NCBI GenBank assembly: GCA_051953655.1
Contig: JBQCIO010000170.1
Coordinates: 1 to 25,768 of the forward strand
Source: JBQCHF01 sp051953655
GTDB taxonomy: Bacteria; Actinomycetota; Actinomycetes; Motilibacterales; Motilibacteraceae
DNA: 25,768 nucleotides
Direction: 5' to 3'
Shown here: positions 7,014 through 14,581 of the stretch, piece by piece
Layout of the letters: each line of letters opens with the position of its first letter
How positions within the stretch are numbered: the stretch's first letter is position 1
Notes under the pieces: generated by a model
Told to the model about the DNA's origin: nothing
The model's database searches: none
What the model saw: only the letters and a program-made list of their open reading frames with translations
Translations under genes and position numbers: made by a program

Positions 7014-8702
7014 GTGAGCGAGGTGATCGCGGAGCGGGCAGCCGGCGCGCCGGCCCAGGGCCGTCCCTGCGCCGCCCAGCTCGAGGAGCTGCTCGAGGTC
7101 ACGATCGGCCTCGCCAGCGACCTCGACCTGCCCGCCGTGCTCGACCGGCTCGTCCTCGGCGGCATGCGGCTCACCGGGTCCCGCTACGGCGCGCTCGCCG
7201 TGCTCGGCCCCGACGGCATGATCGGCGACTTCCTCGCCCACGGCTTCGACGCGAGGACCAAGCACGCCATCGGCCAGCCGCCGCAGGGCCGCGGGGTGCT
7301 CGGCCTGCTGGTGGAGGACCCGCACCCGCTGCGGCTCGACGACGTCACCGCGCACCCGCGCGCCTACGGCTTCCCGCCCAACCATCCCCCGCTGCGCGCG
7401 TTCCTGGCGGTGCCGGTGAGCACACCCGCGGGCGTCTGGGGGCACCTCTACCTCGCCGAGCCGGAGCGGGACGGCAGCGGTGACAGCGACGGGCAGGACG
7501 TCTTCGACGCCGCCGACGAGGCCCTCGTCGTGGCGCTGGCCGCCGCCGCCGGTCCCACCATCGCCAACGCCCAGCAGCACCAGCGCTCCGCCCGCCGCCA
7601 GGCGTGGCTGGAGGCGCTGACCGAGGTGCAGGAGGTGCTGCTCACCTCCACCGACCGCACCTCGGCGCTGCGGCTGGTCGCCCGCCGGGCCCGCGAGGTG
7701 GCCGACGCCGACTTCGCCGCCCTGCTGCTGCCCGCCCAGGACGACGAGCTGTCGGTGGAGGTCGTCTCCGGCGACGGGATGGACGAGGGACCGAGCCTGC
7801 GCTTCCCGCTGGCCGGCAGCCTCACCGGCGAGGTGCTGCGCACCGGCCGGCCGGTGGTGTCCGACGACGTCCACGCCGACGAGACCGCGTTCTCCCCGGC
7901 CGGCGGGTGGCCCGAGGAGTGGCCGCAGCTGGGCGCCGCCCTGTTCGTGCCGCTGACGTCCTCCAGCGGCACCCTGGGCGTGCTCGTGGTGGCCGCCCGC
8001 CGCGACGTCGACGGCCGGTTCGGGCTGGGCGAGGTACAGCTGGTGGGCAGCCTGGCCGGCCAGGCGGCGCTGGCGCTGGAGCGGCTGCGGGCGCGCGACG
8101 ACCGTGCACGCCTCGCCGTCTACGAGGACCGCGACCGCATCGCCCGCGACCTGCACGACCTGGTCATCCAGCGGCTGTTCGCCACCGGCCTGCAGCTGCA
8201 GGGCACCGCTCGCACGCTGGCCGACGAGGCCCAGCGCGCCCGGGTGGAGCGGGCCGTCGACGACCTCGACACCACGATCCAGGCCATCCGCGCCACGATC
8301 TTCCAGCTCGGCCGCCGGGCCGGCGCCCTGTCCGCCGAGGTGCGCGCGGTGGTCGAGGAGTCCGGCCGGTCCCTGGCCTCCGCGCCGGTGCTCACCCTGG
8401 AAGGTCCGCTCGACGGCGGCGTGCCCGAGCGGGTCCGCCCGCACCTGGTGGCGGTGCTGCGCGAGGCGCTCACCAACGTGGCCCGGCACGCGCAGGCCGA
8501 CACCGCCAGCGTGCTGGTCGCCGTCGGAGACGACATCCGCGTGGTGGTGGAGGACGACGGCTGCGGCATGGGCGTCACCGTCCGCCGCAGCGGCCTGCGC
8601 AACCTGCGCGAGCGCGCCGAGTCGCTCGGCGGGGTCCTCGAGGTGACGCCCGCCGACGAGCGCGGGACGCGGTTGGAGTGGCGGGTGCCGCTGCGGGGGT
8701 GA
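7014..8702 (+). CDS. DosS/DevS-like double-GAF sensor histidine kinase
   Basis: Cytoplasmic histidine kinase, 562 aa from a GTG at 7014 (GGGGAGG just upstream; an in-frame ATG at 6978 falls inside tandem repeats and is less likely). GAF-1 spans about 30-185, GAF-2 about 200-365, the HisKA_3 dimerisation domain has phospho-acceptor His381 (RDLHDLVIQ), and the HATPase domain has REALTN (483-488) and DDGCGMG (514-520). GAF-1 strongly resembles mycobacterial DosS/DosT, including RGVLGLL, LRLDD and GFPPNHPPLR. The His in that last motif (His124) aligns, from memory, with the proximal haem ligand His149 of DosS. The protein is therefore a candidate haem-based O2/NO/CO or redox sensor. Its likely partner is the convergent DosR-like regulator at 9140-9775. 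Confidence 0.9.
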   Translation: MSEVIAERAAGAPAQGRPCAAQLEELLEVTIGLASDLDLPAVLDRLVLGGMRLTGSRYGALAVLGPDGMIGDFLAHGFDARTKHAIGQPPQGRGVLGLLVEDPHPLRLDDVTAHPRAYGFPPNHPPLRAFLAVPVSTPAGVWGHLYLAEPERDGSGDSDGQDVFDAADEALVVALAAAAGPTIANAQQHQRSARRQAWLEALTEVQEVLLTSTDRTSALRLVARRAREVADADFAALLLPAQDDELSVEVVSGDGMDEGPSLRFPLAGSLTGEVLRTGRPVVSDDVHADETAFSPAGGWPEEWPQLGAALFVPLTSSSGTLGVLVVAARRDVDGRFGLGEVQLVGSLAGQAALALERLRARDDRARLAVYEDRDRIARDLHDLVIQRLFATGLQLQGTARTLADEAQRARVERAVDDLDTTIQAIRATIFQLGRRAGALSAEVRAVVEESGRSLASAPVLTLEGPLDGGVPERVRPHLVAVLREALTNVARHAQADTASVLVAVGDDIRVVVEDDGCGMGVTVRRSGLRNLRERAESLGGVLEVTPADERGTRLEWRVPLRG

Positions 8703-8834
8703 GGCTGGCTCCGCGTCTCGTCGTGCCGGCGTCGTGTCGTCGGCCGCTGCCGGTTCTGCTGGGCACGGTCGACGGCGCTGGGGACGGCGGCGGCGAGTGG
8801 CGGGCGCGGTCCCGCGGCCGGGGTGCGGATCGCA

Positions 8835-8913
8835 TGGGTGGCACACCCAGAGGCATAGATGCGTATGGGTGTGACACCCATTCATCGCGGACGCATGGGT
8901 GGCACACCCATGC
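8835..8913. repeat. Three palindromes spaced 30-31 bp apart
   Basis: Three copies of TGGGTG-3 nt-CACCCA lie at 8835-8849, 8866-8880 and 8896-8910, with centres at about 8842, 8873 and 8903. The second extends to 7-bp arms (8865-8881) and the third to 9-bp arms (8893-8913, GCATGGGTG...CACCCATGC). The spacing is close to three helical turns, which would put the sites on one face of DNA. They could be protein-binding sites or a short repeated palindromic element. Confidence 0.85.
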
Positions 8914-8923
8914 GCTTCCCACG

Positions 8924-8975
8924 ACGTGAGGGATCCCCTGACCCGCTAAGTAGCGGGTCAGGGGACCCCTCACGT
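8924..8975. terminator. Long hairpin (24-bp stem, 4-nt loop), likely bidirectional terminator
   Basis: The arms 8924-8947 and 8952-8975 pair at 23 of 24 positions (one A-C mismatch at 8933/8966) around the loop aagt. It lies 221 bp beyond the kinase stop and 164 bp beyond the regulator stop, between convergent genes. There is no T-tract. The near-perfect arms could also mark a small mobile palindromic repeat. Confidence 0.6.
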
Positions 8976-9091
8976 ACATCAGAACCGGCGGCCGGCCGCC
9001 CAGAGCGCCCCGTGCCCAGCTCCTGCCGTCACCAGCGCCGTTGACCGTGCCGATCCGGACGGGAGGCCGCGCAGGGAGCCGAGCGCACACC

Positions 9092-9129
9092 TGAGGGGAC
9101 CCCCACCGACCGGTTCAGGGCTCCCCTCA
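9092..9129 (-). terminator. Hairpin downstream of the DosR-like gene, likely terminator
   Basis: TGAGGGGA at 9092-9099 pairs with TCCCCTCA at 9122-9129, and after one mismatch CCC pairs with GGG. The loop is 14 nt. It begins about 10 nt after the regulator stop codon, where a terminator for the long minus-strand flagellar run would be expected. Its arm sequence resembles the ends of the hairpin at 8924-8975. Confidence 0.5.
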
Positions 9130-9139
9130 CGCCGAACCC

Positions 9140-9775
9140 TCAGCCCGCGTCGCGCACCTTCGCGGCCAGCACCGCGGCCTGCGTGCGCCGCTCGAGGCCC
9201 AGCTTGGCCAGCAGCGAGGAGACGTGGTTCTTCACGGTCTTCTCGGCCAGGTCGAGGTGCTCGGCGATCTGCCGGTTGGTCAGGCCGTCGGCGACCAGCA
9301 TGAGCACGGTGCGCTCGCGCTCGGTGAGGCCGGCGAGGCGGTCGTCCTGCGGCTCGCCGCGGACCCGGCGCAGGACCCGCATGGTGACCGCGGGGTCCAG
9401 CAGCGACTGGCCGGCGGCCACCTGGCGGATCGCCTCGACCAGGTCGTTGCCGCGCACCTGCTTGAGCAGGTAGCCGGAGGCACCGGCCATGATCGCGGAG
9501 AACAGCGCCTCCTCGTCGTCGTAGGAGGTGAGGATGAGCGCGCGGATGCCCGCGTGGTGGGAGCGCAGCTCGCGGCAGACGTCGATGCCGCTGCCGTCGG
9601 GCAGGCGCCCGTCCAGGACGGCGACGTCGGCCTCCAGCGCCGGCATGAGGGCTCGCGCCTCGGCCGCGGTGGCGGCCTGCGCCACCACCTGCAGGTCGGG
9701 CTCGGCCTCGAGCAGGTCCTTGAGCCCGCGTCGGACGATCTCGTGGTCGTCGAGCAGGAAGACCCGGATGGTCAC
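9140..9775 (-). CDS. DosR/DevR-like NarL-family response regulator
   Basis: Response regulator of 211 aa from a GTG at 9775 with a strong AGGAGGAG site. The receiver domain (1-115) has Asp9/Asp10, phospho-acceptor Asp55 (AVLDGRLPDG), Thr83 and Lys105. The LuxR-type HTH is at about 150-205 (LTERERTVLMLVADGLTNRQ, then AEKTVKNHVSSLLAKLGLER). Both halves closely resemble mycobacterial DosR, including VFLxDDHExVRRGL, LILTSY and ERRTQAAV. The start overlaps the stop of the upstream 130-aa ORF by 4 bp (GTGA), so it is translationally coupled to the end of the flagellar run. The probable kinase is the convergent DosS-like protein. No copy of the classical DosR box was noticed in the window. Confidence 0.92.
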   Translation of the reverse strand: MTIRVFLLDDHEIVRRGLKDLLEAEPDLQVVAQAATAAEARALMPALEADVAVLDGRLPDGSGIDVCRELRSHHAGIRALILTSYDDEEALFSAIMAGASGYLLKQVRGNDLVEAIRQVAAGQSLLDPAVTMRVLRRVRGEPQDDRLAGLTERERTVLMLVADGLTNRQIAEHLDLAEKTVKNHVSSLLAKLGLERRTQAAVLAAKVRDAG

Positions 9776-10164
9776 TGCGCTCCTCCTGAGACGTCCCCGA
9801 CGCCAGCGATCCCGCCGGGCCCCCCGGTGCCGGCGCCGCCGCTCGGGCCCGCCGCTGGGGTCCCCATGGAAACACGCCCCGGACCGTGCTCCGTGCCGGC
9901 GGCGGCGCGAGGGGCGGGCAGGTCGCCGGCCCGCCGCTGCGGTCCGCCGGAGCCACCGGTCGACGCGGGCCGCCGGCCCCCGCCCCCGACGTAGGGGCTG
10001 ACGACGGCCTCGAGCACGGCCGCGCCGACGCTGGCGACGACGAGCGAGAGCAGCGTGCGCTGCAGCGCGATCCCGGCCGGCATGGTGCCCTCCACCAGCG
10101 AGCGCCACAGCGCCGGCGAGGCGATGAGCAGGCCCACCAGCAGAGCGGTCGGTCGCAGCCTCAC
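9772..10164 (-). CDS. Small predicted membrane protein, function unknown
   Basis: Protein of 130 aa from a GTG at 10164. It has two likely membrane segments, about residues 5-20 (PTALLVGLLIASPALW) and 33-55 (IALQRTLLSLVVASVGAAVL). These are followed by a Gly/Pro/Ala-rich, low-complexity C-terminal tail of about 70 residues. It is supported by tight context: it starts 31 nt after the PilZ gene stop, and its own stop overlaps the regulator start by 4 bp. I recognise no family. The tail could be on either side of the membrane. A role tied to the flagellum or the two-component pair is only suggested by position. Confidence 0.7.
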   Translation of the reverse strand: MRLRPTALLVGLLIASPALWRSLVEGTMPAGIALQRTLLSLVVASVGAAVLEAVVSPYVGGGGRRPASTGGSGGPQRRAGDLPAPRAAAGTEHGPGRVSMGTPAAGPSGGAGTGGPGGIAGVGDVSGGAQ

Positions 10165-10195
10165 GTCACGTCCACCTTTCCGTCGGCCAGAACGG

Positions 10196-10849
10196 TCACT
10201 GCTGCCCCGCCGTCCGGCGCTCGAGCAGCTGCTGGTGCAGCACCGCGCGGCGGATCTCGTCGGCCACCGCCACCGGCTCGTCGAAGACGACCGCCGCCTC
10301 GCCGCGCCCGTCGCGGCCGGGGTCGACGCGGATCACCGTGCCGACCAGCACCGCCTCGAAGCCCTCCAGCGTCAGGTGCACCTCGATCGCGCCGCCGGGC
10401 ACCAGCGGCACGCAGGTCTCCAGCATCAGCCGCGCGCCGCCCTCGGAGAGGTCTAGCACGCGGCCGGTCACCACCGACGTCAGCGTCTCGTGCCGCGGCA
10501 CCACGGCCACCCGGCCGGGCACCGCCGCCCGCGCGTACTGCCGGCGCTGGAGCACCATCACGTCGCCCTCCACGCGCAGCAGCCAGCGCGTGCCCCCGTC
10601 GCGGCGGACCTCCTCGATGTGCGAGACCAGCACCCGCAGGCCACGGCGGTCGGCCCAGCGCACCAGCACCCGGGTGCCGGGCACGGCGTCGACATCGCCG
10701 TCGAAGCTGGGTGCGCCGACCAGCAGCCGCGGGCCGGCCGCGTCGTCCTCGCGGTCCTCGACCCGGGAGGGCGCGCCGGACACGTAGGGGGCCTCGGCCG
10801 GCCCGACGTCGAGCCGCACCAGCGCGTTCACCTCCGGCGGGACGTTCAC
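10196..10849 (-). CDS. PilZ-domain c-di-GMP-binding flagellar brake-like protein (YcgR type)
   Basis: Protein of 217 aa from a GTG at 10849. The N-terminal half (about 1-95) is a beta-rich YcgR-N-like domain. The C-terminal PilZ domain has the c-di-GMP signature: QRRQYAR at 101-107 (RxxxR) and DLSEGG at 133-138 (D/NxSxxG). YcgR-type proteins bind c-di-GMP and slow or bias the flagellar motor at the stator/rotor interface. The stop of the flhF-like gene is only 7 nt upstream, placing it in the flagellar operon. An open frame that extends further upstream in the same phase covers flhF sequence and is not used. Confidence 0.88.
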   Translation of the reverse strand: MNVPPEVNALVRLDVGPAEAPYVSGAPSRVEDREDDAAGPRLLVGAPSFDGDVDAVPGTRVLVRWADRRGLRVLVSHIEEVRRDGGTRWLLRVEGDVMVLQRRQYARAAVPGRVAVVPRHETLTSVVTGRVLDLSEGGARLMLETCVPLVPGGAIEVHLTLEGFEAVLVGTVIRVDPGRDGRGEAAVVFDEPVAVADEIRRAVLHQQLLERRTAGQQ

Positions 10850-10856
10850 GACGGCC

Positions 10857-12299
10857 TCACGACGCCCGCGCCGGGCGCCGGGCGGCCAGCCGCTCGGCGA
10901 CCAGCGCGGCCCAGCAGGCGGCGTCGCCGCGGCGCCGGTCGACCAGCGCGGTGGGCAGCCCGCGCTCGATCGCCAGGGCGAGCACGGAGGCGGGGTCGCC
11001 GGTGGCGGCGGTGGCGCGCACGACCAGCGCGTCGACGGCACCGAGGAGCTCCAGGTGCGCGGCGACGTCGGCGCTCTTGCGGGTCGCGTCCACGACCGCC
11101 CACACCGCGGTGGCACCCAGGCCGCTGGCGACGTCGCGGGCCCAGTCGGCCGCGCGGTCCTCGAGCGGGGCATCGACGGCGACCACGGTGGGCACGTCGG
11201 CGCGCTGCAGCCGCGGGGCGCGGCGACGGGCGTCGGCCGGGCCGGTCACCCGGCGGGCCGAGTGCACCGAGCCGTAGGTGGACGGACCGGCGAGCAGCAC
11301 GGTGGCCGGGTCCAGGCGGAGGGACTTGGCGAGGTCGCGGGCGACCTCCAGCGCGACCGGCCCGTCGCCGACGACGGCGAGCACCTCGCCGGCACCGGTG
11401 GGCGCGGCGGGGGCTGCGGGCAGGACGGCGTCGATGGCGCGGGTCAGCCCGCCGACCAGGCCGTCGGGGCCGTCGAGCTCGAGGTCGGCTGCGAGCTCGC
11501 GGGGCAGACCGAGGGCGGTGAGCCGGCGCAGGAGGCCGCCGAACAGGTCCTCGGGCGCGACGGACGGGGACGGTGCCGGCTCGGCCAGGACGGGCCGCGA
11601 CTCCAGGACCTCGAGCGTCAGCGGGGCCGCCGGCACCTCGACGACCTCCTCAAGCTCCGACACCGTGTCGGAGTTCGGCTCCTCCGCCGGCGGCTCCTCG
11701 CGCCGCACCGGACGCACCACGTTGGCCAGCTCGCTGGGCGCGATCGGAGCCGGCACGAAGGGGCGAGCGTGGCTGAGCGGGCGGGTCACCGGCTCCGGCT
11801 CCACGGTCGGCTCGGGCAGCGCGGGGAGCACGGCCGGGACGTCGGTGGGCGAGGACGGGCTGCCCGCGGTGCGCGCGATGCCGGCCAGCACGGCGGCGAA
11901 GTCGGGCCGCTCGGTGGAGATCGTCCCCTCGGCCAGCGCGGGGGCGGCCGGCGGAGCCAGGGTGGCCGCAGTCGCCGACGGCATGGCGTAGGCGGCCTCC
12001 GCGGCGTCGATCGCGGCGGCGAGGTCCAGCAGCGAGCTGGGCGCGGCCGGCCTTGCAGCCGGACCTGGGAGCACGGGCTCGGGCCGGCGCGGCGGAACGG
12101 TGACGTCGACGACGCTCTCCGACGACGCGTCGGGGATCTCCACCGTCACCTCGAACCGCTCGCGGGCGAAGAACCCGGCGAAGCCGCCGCTGCGCACCTT
12201 CTCCGCCGACACGATGCGCGCGCCCGCCCCGTGCTCGGTCCGCACCCGGTCCAGCAGCACGGCGATGTCGGGACCCTCAAGCAACAGCCGCGTGGGCAC
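10857..12299 (-). CDS. flhF: FlhF-like protein with degenerate GTPase domain
   Basis: Protein of 480 aa from a GTG at 12299, overlapping the end of flhA by 23 bp. The N-terminal 50 residues match the FlhF B domain (LLLEGPDIAVLLDRVRTEHG, then ARIVSAEKV). A long Pro/Ala/Glu-rich linker follows (about 55-265). The C-terminal region resembles an SRP-type NG domain but has lost its motifs: the P-loop GxxGxGKT is replaced by VVGDGPVALEVARD, DTAGR by VVAVDAPLED, and TKLDE by VRATAAT. FlhF normally uses GTP-dependent dimerisation to place flagella, so this protein probably does not bind GTP in the usual way. The position after flhA is classical for flhF. A different function cannot be excluded. Confidence 0.75.
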   Translation of the reverse strand: MPTRLLLEGPDIAVLLDRVRTEHGAGARIVSAEKVRSGGFAGFFARERFEVTVEIPDASSESVVDVTVPPRRPEPVLPGPAARPAAPSSLLDLAAAIDAAEAAYAMPSATAATLAPPAAPALAEGTISTERPDFAAVLAGIARTAGSPSSPTDVPAVLPALPEPTVEPEPVTRPLSHARPFVPAPIAPSELANVVRPVRREEPPAEEPNSDTVSELEEVVEVPAAPLTLEVLESRPVLAEPAPSPSVAPEDLFGGLLRRLTALGLPRELAADLELDGPDGLVGGLTRAIDAVLPAAPAAPTGAGEVLAVVGDGPVALEVARDLAKSLRLDPATVLLAGPSTYGSVHSARRVTGPADARRRAPRLQRADVPTVVAVDAPLEDRAADWARDVASGLGATAVWAVVDATRKSADVAAHLELLGAVDALVVRATAATGDPASVLALAIERGLPTALVDRRRGDAACWAALVAERLAARRPARAS

Positions 12300-14343
12300 G
12301 CGTCACCACTCCGATCGTGTCGATGTCGACGCCGTTGGACACCTCGCCGTAGGCGAGGACGGGAAGGCGGGGCAGCGTGGTCGCGACCAGCCGGCGAAGG
12401 GCCGGCCGCACCTGCGGGGAGCACACCAGCACCGGGGTGCGACCGGCACGCTCTCCGTCGTCGTGGGCGCGGGCGACGTCGCCGACGATCGCCTCCATCC
12501 GCTCGGCGTCCAGCAGCAGGAACGAGCCGCTGTCGCTGGGGCGCAGCGACTCCAGCAGGCCCTGCTCCACCCGCGGGTCGAGCGTGATGACCGCGAGCCG
12601 GCCGTCCACGACGTAGGGCGCGCAGATCGCCGCGCCCAGGGTGGCGCGCACCGCCTCCACCAGGCCCTCGTGGTCGGTGGAGGTGCGGGCACGAAGGCTC
12701 ATCGCCTCGAAGATGCGCACCAGGTCCCGGATCGCCACCTGTTCGTCCAGCAGCGACTGCAGCACCCGCTGCACCTCGCCGAGGCTGAGCGCGGACGGGG
12801 TGAGCTCCTCCACCACCGAGGGGTGGGTGCGCTTGACCAGGTCGGCGAGCACCCGCACGTCCTCGCGGCCGAGCAGGTCGGCGGCGTGGCTGCGCACCAC
12901 CTCGGCCAGGTGCGTGGTCAGCACCGAGGCGCGGTCGACGACGGTGGCGCCGGACAGCTCGGCCTGGTGGCGCAGCTCGACCGGCACCCAGCGGGCCGGC
13001 AGCCCGAAGACCGGCTCCCGGGTGGGGCGGCCCGGCAGCACCTCGAGGTCGTCGCCGATCGCCAGCACCATCCCCGGCGGGGCCTCGCCGCGGGCGACCT
13101 CGACACCGTTGACGCGGACCGCGTAGGTGGACAGCGGCAGCTCGAGGTCGTCACGGGTGCGCACCAGAGGCAGCAGCAGACCGAGGTCCAGGGCGACCTT
13201 GCGGCGCAGCGCACGGATCCGGTCCAGCAGGTCGCCGCCGCTGGAGCTGTCGACGAGGTCGAGCAGGTCCGGGGCGAGCTCGAGACCGAGCGGGTCGACC
13301 CGCATCTGCTCGGCCAACGTCTCGGGCGAGTCCGGGCCGGCGATGGCCGGCAGCGCCTCGGCCGCCTCCGACGGGCCGTCGGAGGGGTCGGGGATCCGGG
13401 CGGCGATCACGAGCACCAGCCCGCCGACGACCAGGAACGGCAGCTTGGGCAGACCGGGGATGAGGCACATGGCCACGGCCGCAGCGCCCCCCAGCCGCAG
13501 CGCGTGCTTCTGGGCACCGAACTGGCGCAGGATGTCCCCGGCCATGTCGCCCTGGGTCGTCGACCGGGTGACGATGAGGCCGGTGGAGACCGACAGCAGC
13601 AGCGCGGGGATCTGCGAGACCAGGCCGTCGCCCACCGAGAGCAGGCTGTAGGTCGAGACCGCCTCTCCGATGGGCATGTGCTTCTGCACGACGCCGACGA
13701 CGAACCCGCCGATGAGGTTCCCCGCGGTGATGACGATGGCCGCGATCGCGTCGCCCTTGACGAACTTGCTGGCGCCGTCCATCGCGCCGTAGAAGTCGGC
13801 CTCGGCGGCCACCTCGGCGCGGCGCGTGCGCGCCTGGTCCTCGTCGATGAGCCCGGCGTTGAGGTCGGCGTCGATCGCCATCTGCTTGCCGGGCATGGCG
13901 TCGAGGGTGAAGCGCGCGCCCACCTCGGCGACGCGCCCGGCGCCGTTGGTGATGACCAGGAACTGGATGACCACCAGGATCAGGAAGATGACCAGGCCGA
14001 TGACGAGCGAGCCGCCGACGACGAAGTGGCCGAAGGCGTCGATGACCTTGCCGGCGTAGCCGTCGCGCAGCACCAGCCGGGTGGCGCTCACGTTGAGCGC
14101 GAGCCGGAACAGGGTCGCGACGAGCAGCAGCGAGGGGAAGACCGCGAAGTCGAGCGGGCGGTGGACGTACATGCTCACCAGCAGGATGAGCAGTCCGGCG
14201 GTCACGTTGACCGCCAGCAGCATGTCCAGCACCGGCGTCGGCAGCGGCACGACCATCATCACGACGATCGCGACCACGGCCGCGGGGATGCCGAGCCGGC
14301 TCAGCCGGGCGCCGGCACCGGTCGGCTCAGGAGCAGCTGCCAT
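12277..14343 (-). CDS. flhA: Flagellar type III export gate protein FlhA
   Basis: Major export-gate subunit that forms the nonameric ring and receives chaperone-substrate complexes. It is 688 aa from the ATG at 14343, the usual size. About eight membrane segments lie in the first 320 residues. The FHIPEP family signature is present around RFTLDAMPGKQMAIDADL (144-161), followed by the conserved cytoplasmic loop ADFYGAMDGASKFVKGDA. The C-terminal cytoplasmic half (from about 340) includes VNGVEVARGEAPPG and LADLVKRTHPSVVEEL. No strong ribosome-binding site precedes the ATG, and it is separated from flhB by 366 bp, unlike the tight spacing elsewhere, so it may have its own promoter. Confidence 0.97.
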   Translation of the reverse strand: MAAAPEPTGAGARLSRLGIPAAVVAIVVMMVVPLPTPVLDMLLAVNVTAGLLILLVSMYVHRPLDFAVFPSLLLVATLFRLALNVSATRLVLRDGYAGKVIDAFGHFVVGGSLVIGLVIFLILVVIQFLVITNGAGRVAEVGARFTLDAMPGKQMAIDADLNAGLIDEDQARTRRAEVAAEADFYGAMDGASKFVKGDAIAAIVITAGNLIGGFVVGVVQKHMPIGEAVSTYSLLSVGDGLVSQIPALLLSVSTGLIVTRSTTQGDMAGDILRQFGAQKHALRLGGAAAVAMCLIPGLPKLPFLVVGGLVLVIAARIPDPSDGPSEAAEALPAIAGPDSPETLAEQMRVDPLGLELAPDLLDLVDSSSGGDLLDRIRALRRKVALDLGLLLPLVRTRDDLELPLSTYAVRVNGVEVARGEAPPGMVLAIGDDLEVLPGRPTREPVFGLPARWVPVELRHQAELSGATVVDRASVLTTHLAEVVRSHAADLLGREDVRVLADLVKRTHPSVVEELTPSALSLGEVQRVLQSLLDEQVAIRDLVRIFEAMSLRARTSTDHEGLVEAVRATLGAAICAPYVVDGRLAVITLDPRVEQGLLESLRPSDSGSFLLLDAERMEAIVGDVARAHDDGERAGRTPVLVCSPQVRPALRRLVATTLPRLPVLAYGEVSNGVDIDTIGVVTRAHAAVA

Positions 14344-14372
14344 GGAGTGCGCACCGTCCGCAGGGTCGTCGG

Positions 14373-14389
14373 CCGGGGAGAGTCCCCGG
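14373..14389. promoter_or_regulatory. 17-bp palindrome upstream of flhA
   Basis: CCGGGGA (14373-14379) and TCCCCGG (14383-14389) form a perfect inverted repeat with a 3-nt centre. It ends 30 bp upstream of the flhA start. It could be an operator or an mRNA hairpin near the start; no binding protein can be named. Confidence 0.4.
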
Positions 14390-14536
14390 GTCTGGCGGGT
14401 GTCGTGGCGAGCGGTCCGTGCTCGCCGGTGCGCCGTCCTGGCACTTCCTTCTTCGGCGGGACCGATCACGACCTGAGCGGTCAGGCAGGTGGATGTGACC
14501 GGTCGATGCGCCGAGCTCGGGCCGGACGACGCCTAC

Positions 14537-14560
14537 GCCGTCGCCGTCGCCGTCGCCGTC
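14537..14560. repeat. GCCGTC hexamer tandem repeat
   Basis: Four perfect consecutive GCCGTC units in the flhB-flhA gap, followed by a degenerate GCCGAG. It is non-coding and probably a slippage-prone microsatellite. Confidence 0.8.
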
Positions 14561-14581
14561 GCCGAGCTGCCCGGACCGCAG

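Larger units (their letters stand above)
8703..9139. other. 437-bp non-coding gap between convergent kinase and regulator genes
   Basis: No convincing gene is seen on either strand; open frames here have no ribosome-binding site and are extensions or shadows. The gap contains three spaced palindromes (8835-8913), a 24-bp-stem hairpin (8924-8975) and a second hairpin next to the regulator stop (9092-9129). Nothing notable is visible in 8703-8830 or 8976-9090. Confidence 0.75.

Noticed and set aside
6894..8885. 663-codon minus-strand open frame opposite the histidine kinase
   Set aside because: Shadow frame; the plus strand has all kinase motifs and a good start. The His-rich ends come from the tandem repeats and palindromes.
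8835..8913. CRISPR or attachment site
   Set aside because: Only three short palindromes without equal unique spacers of CRISPR size, and no integrase or mobile gene nearby.
14373..14389. Possible DosR box (GGGACT-type) upstream of flhA
   Set aside because: Only one half-site resembles the known DosR motif; the second half AGTCCC is missing, so it is reported only as a plain palindrome.
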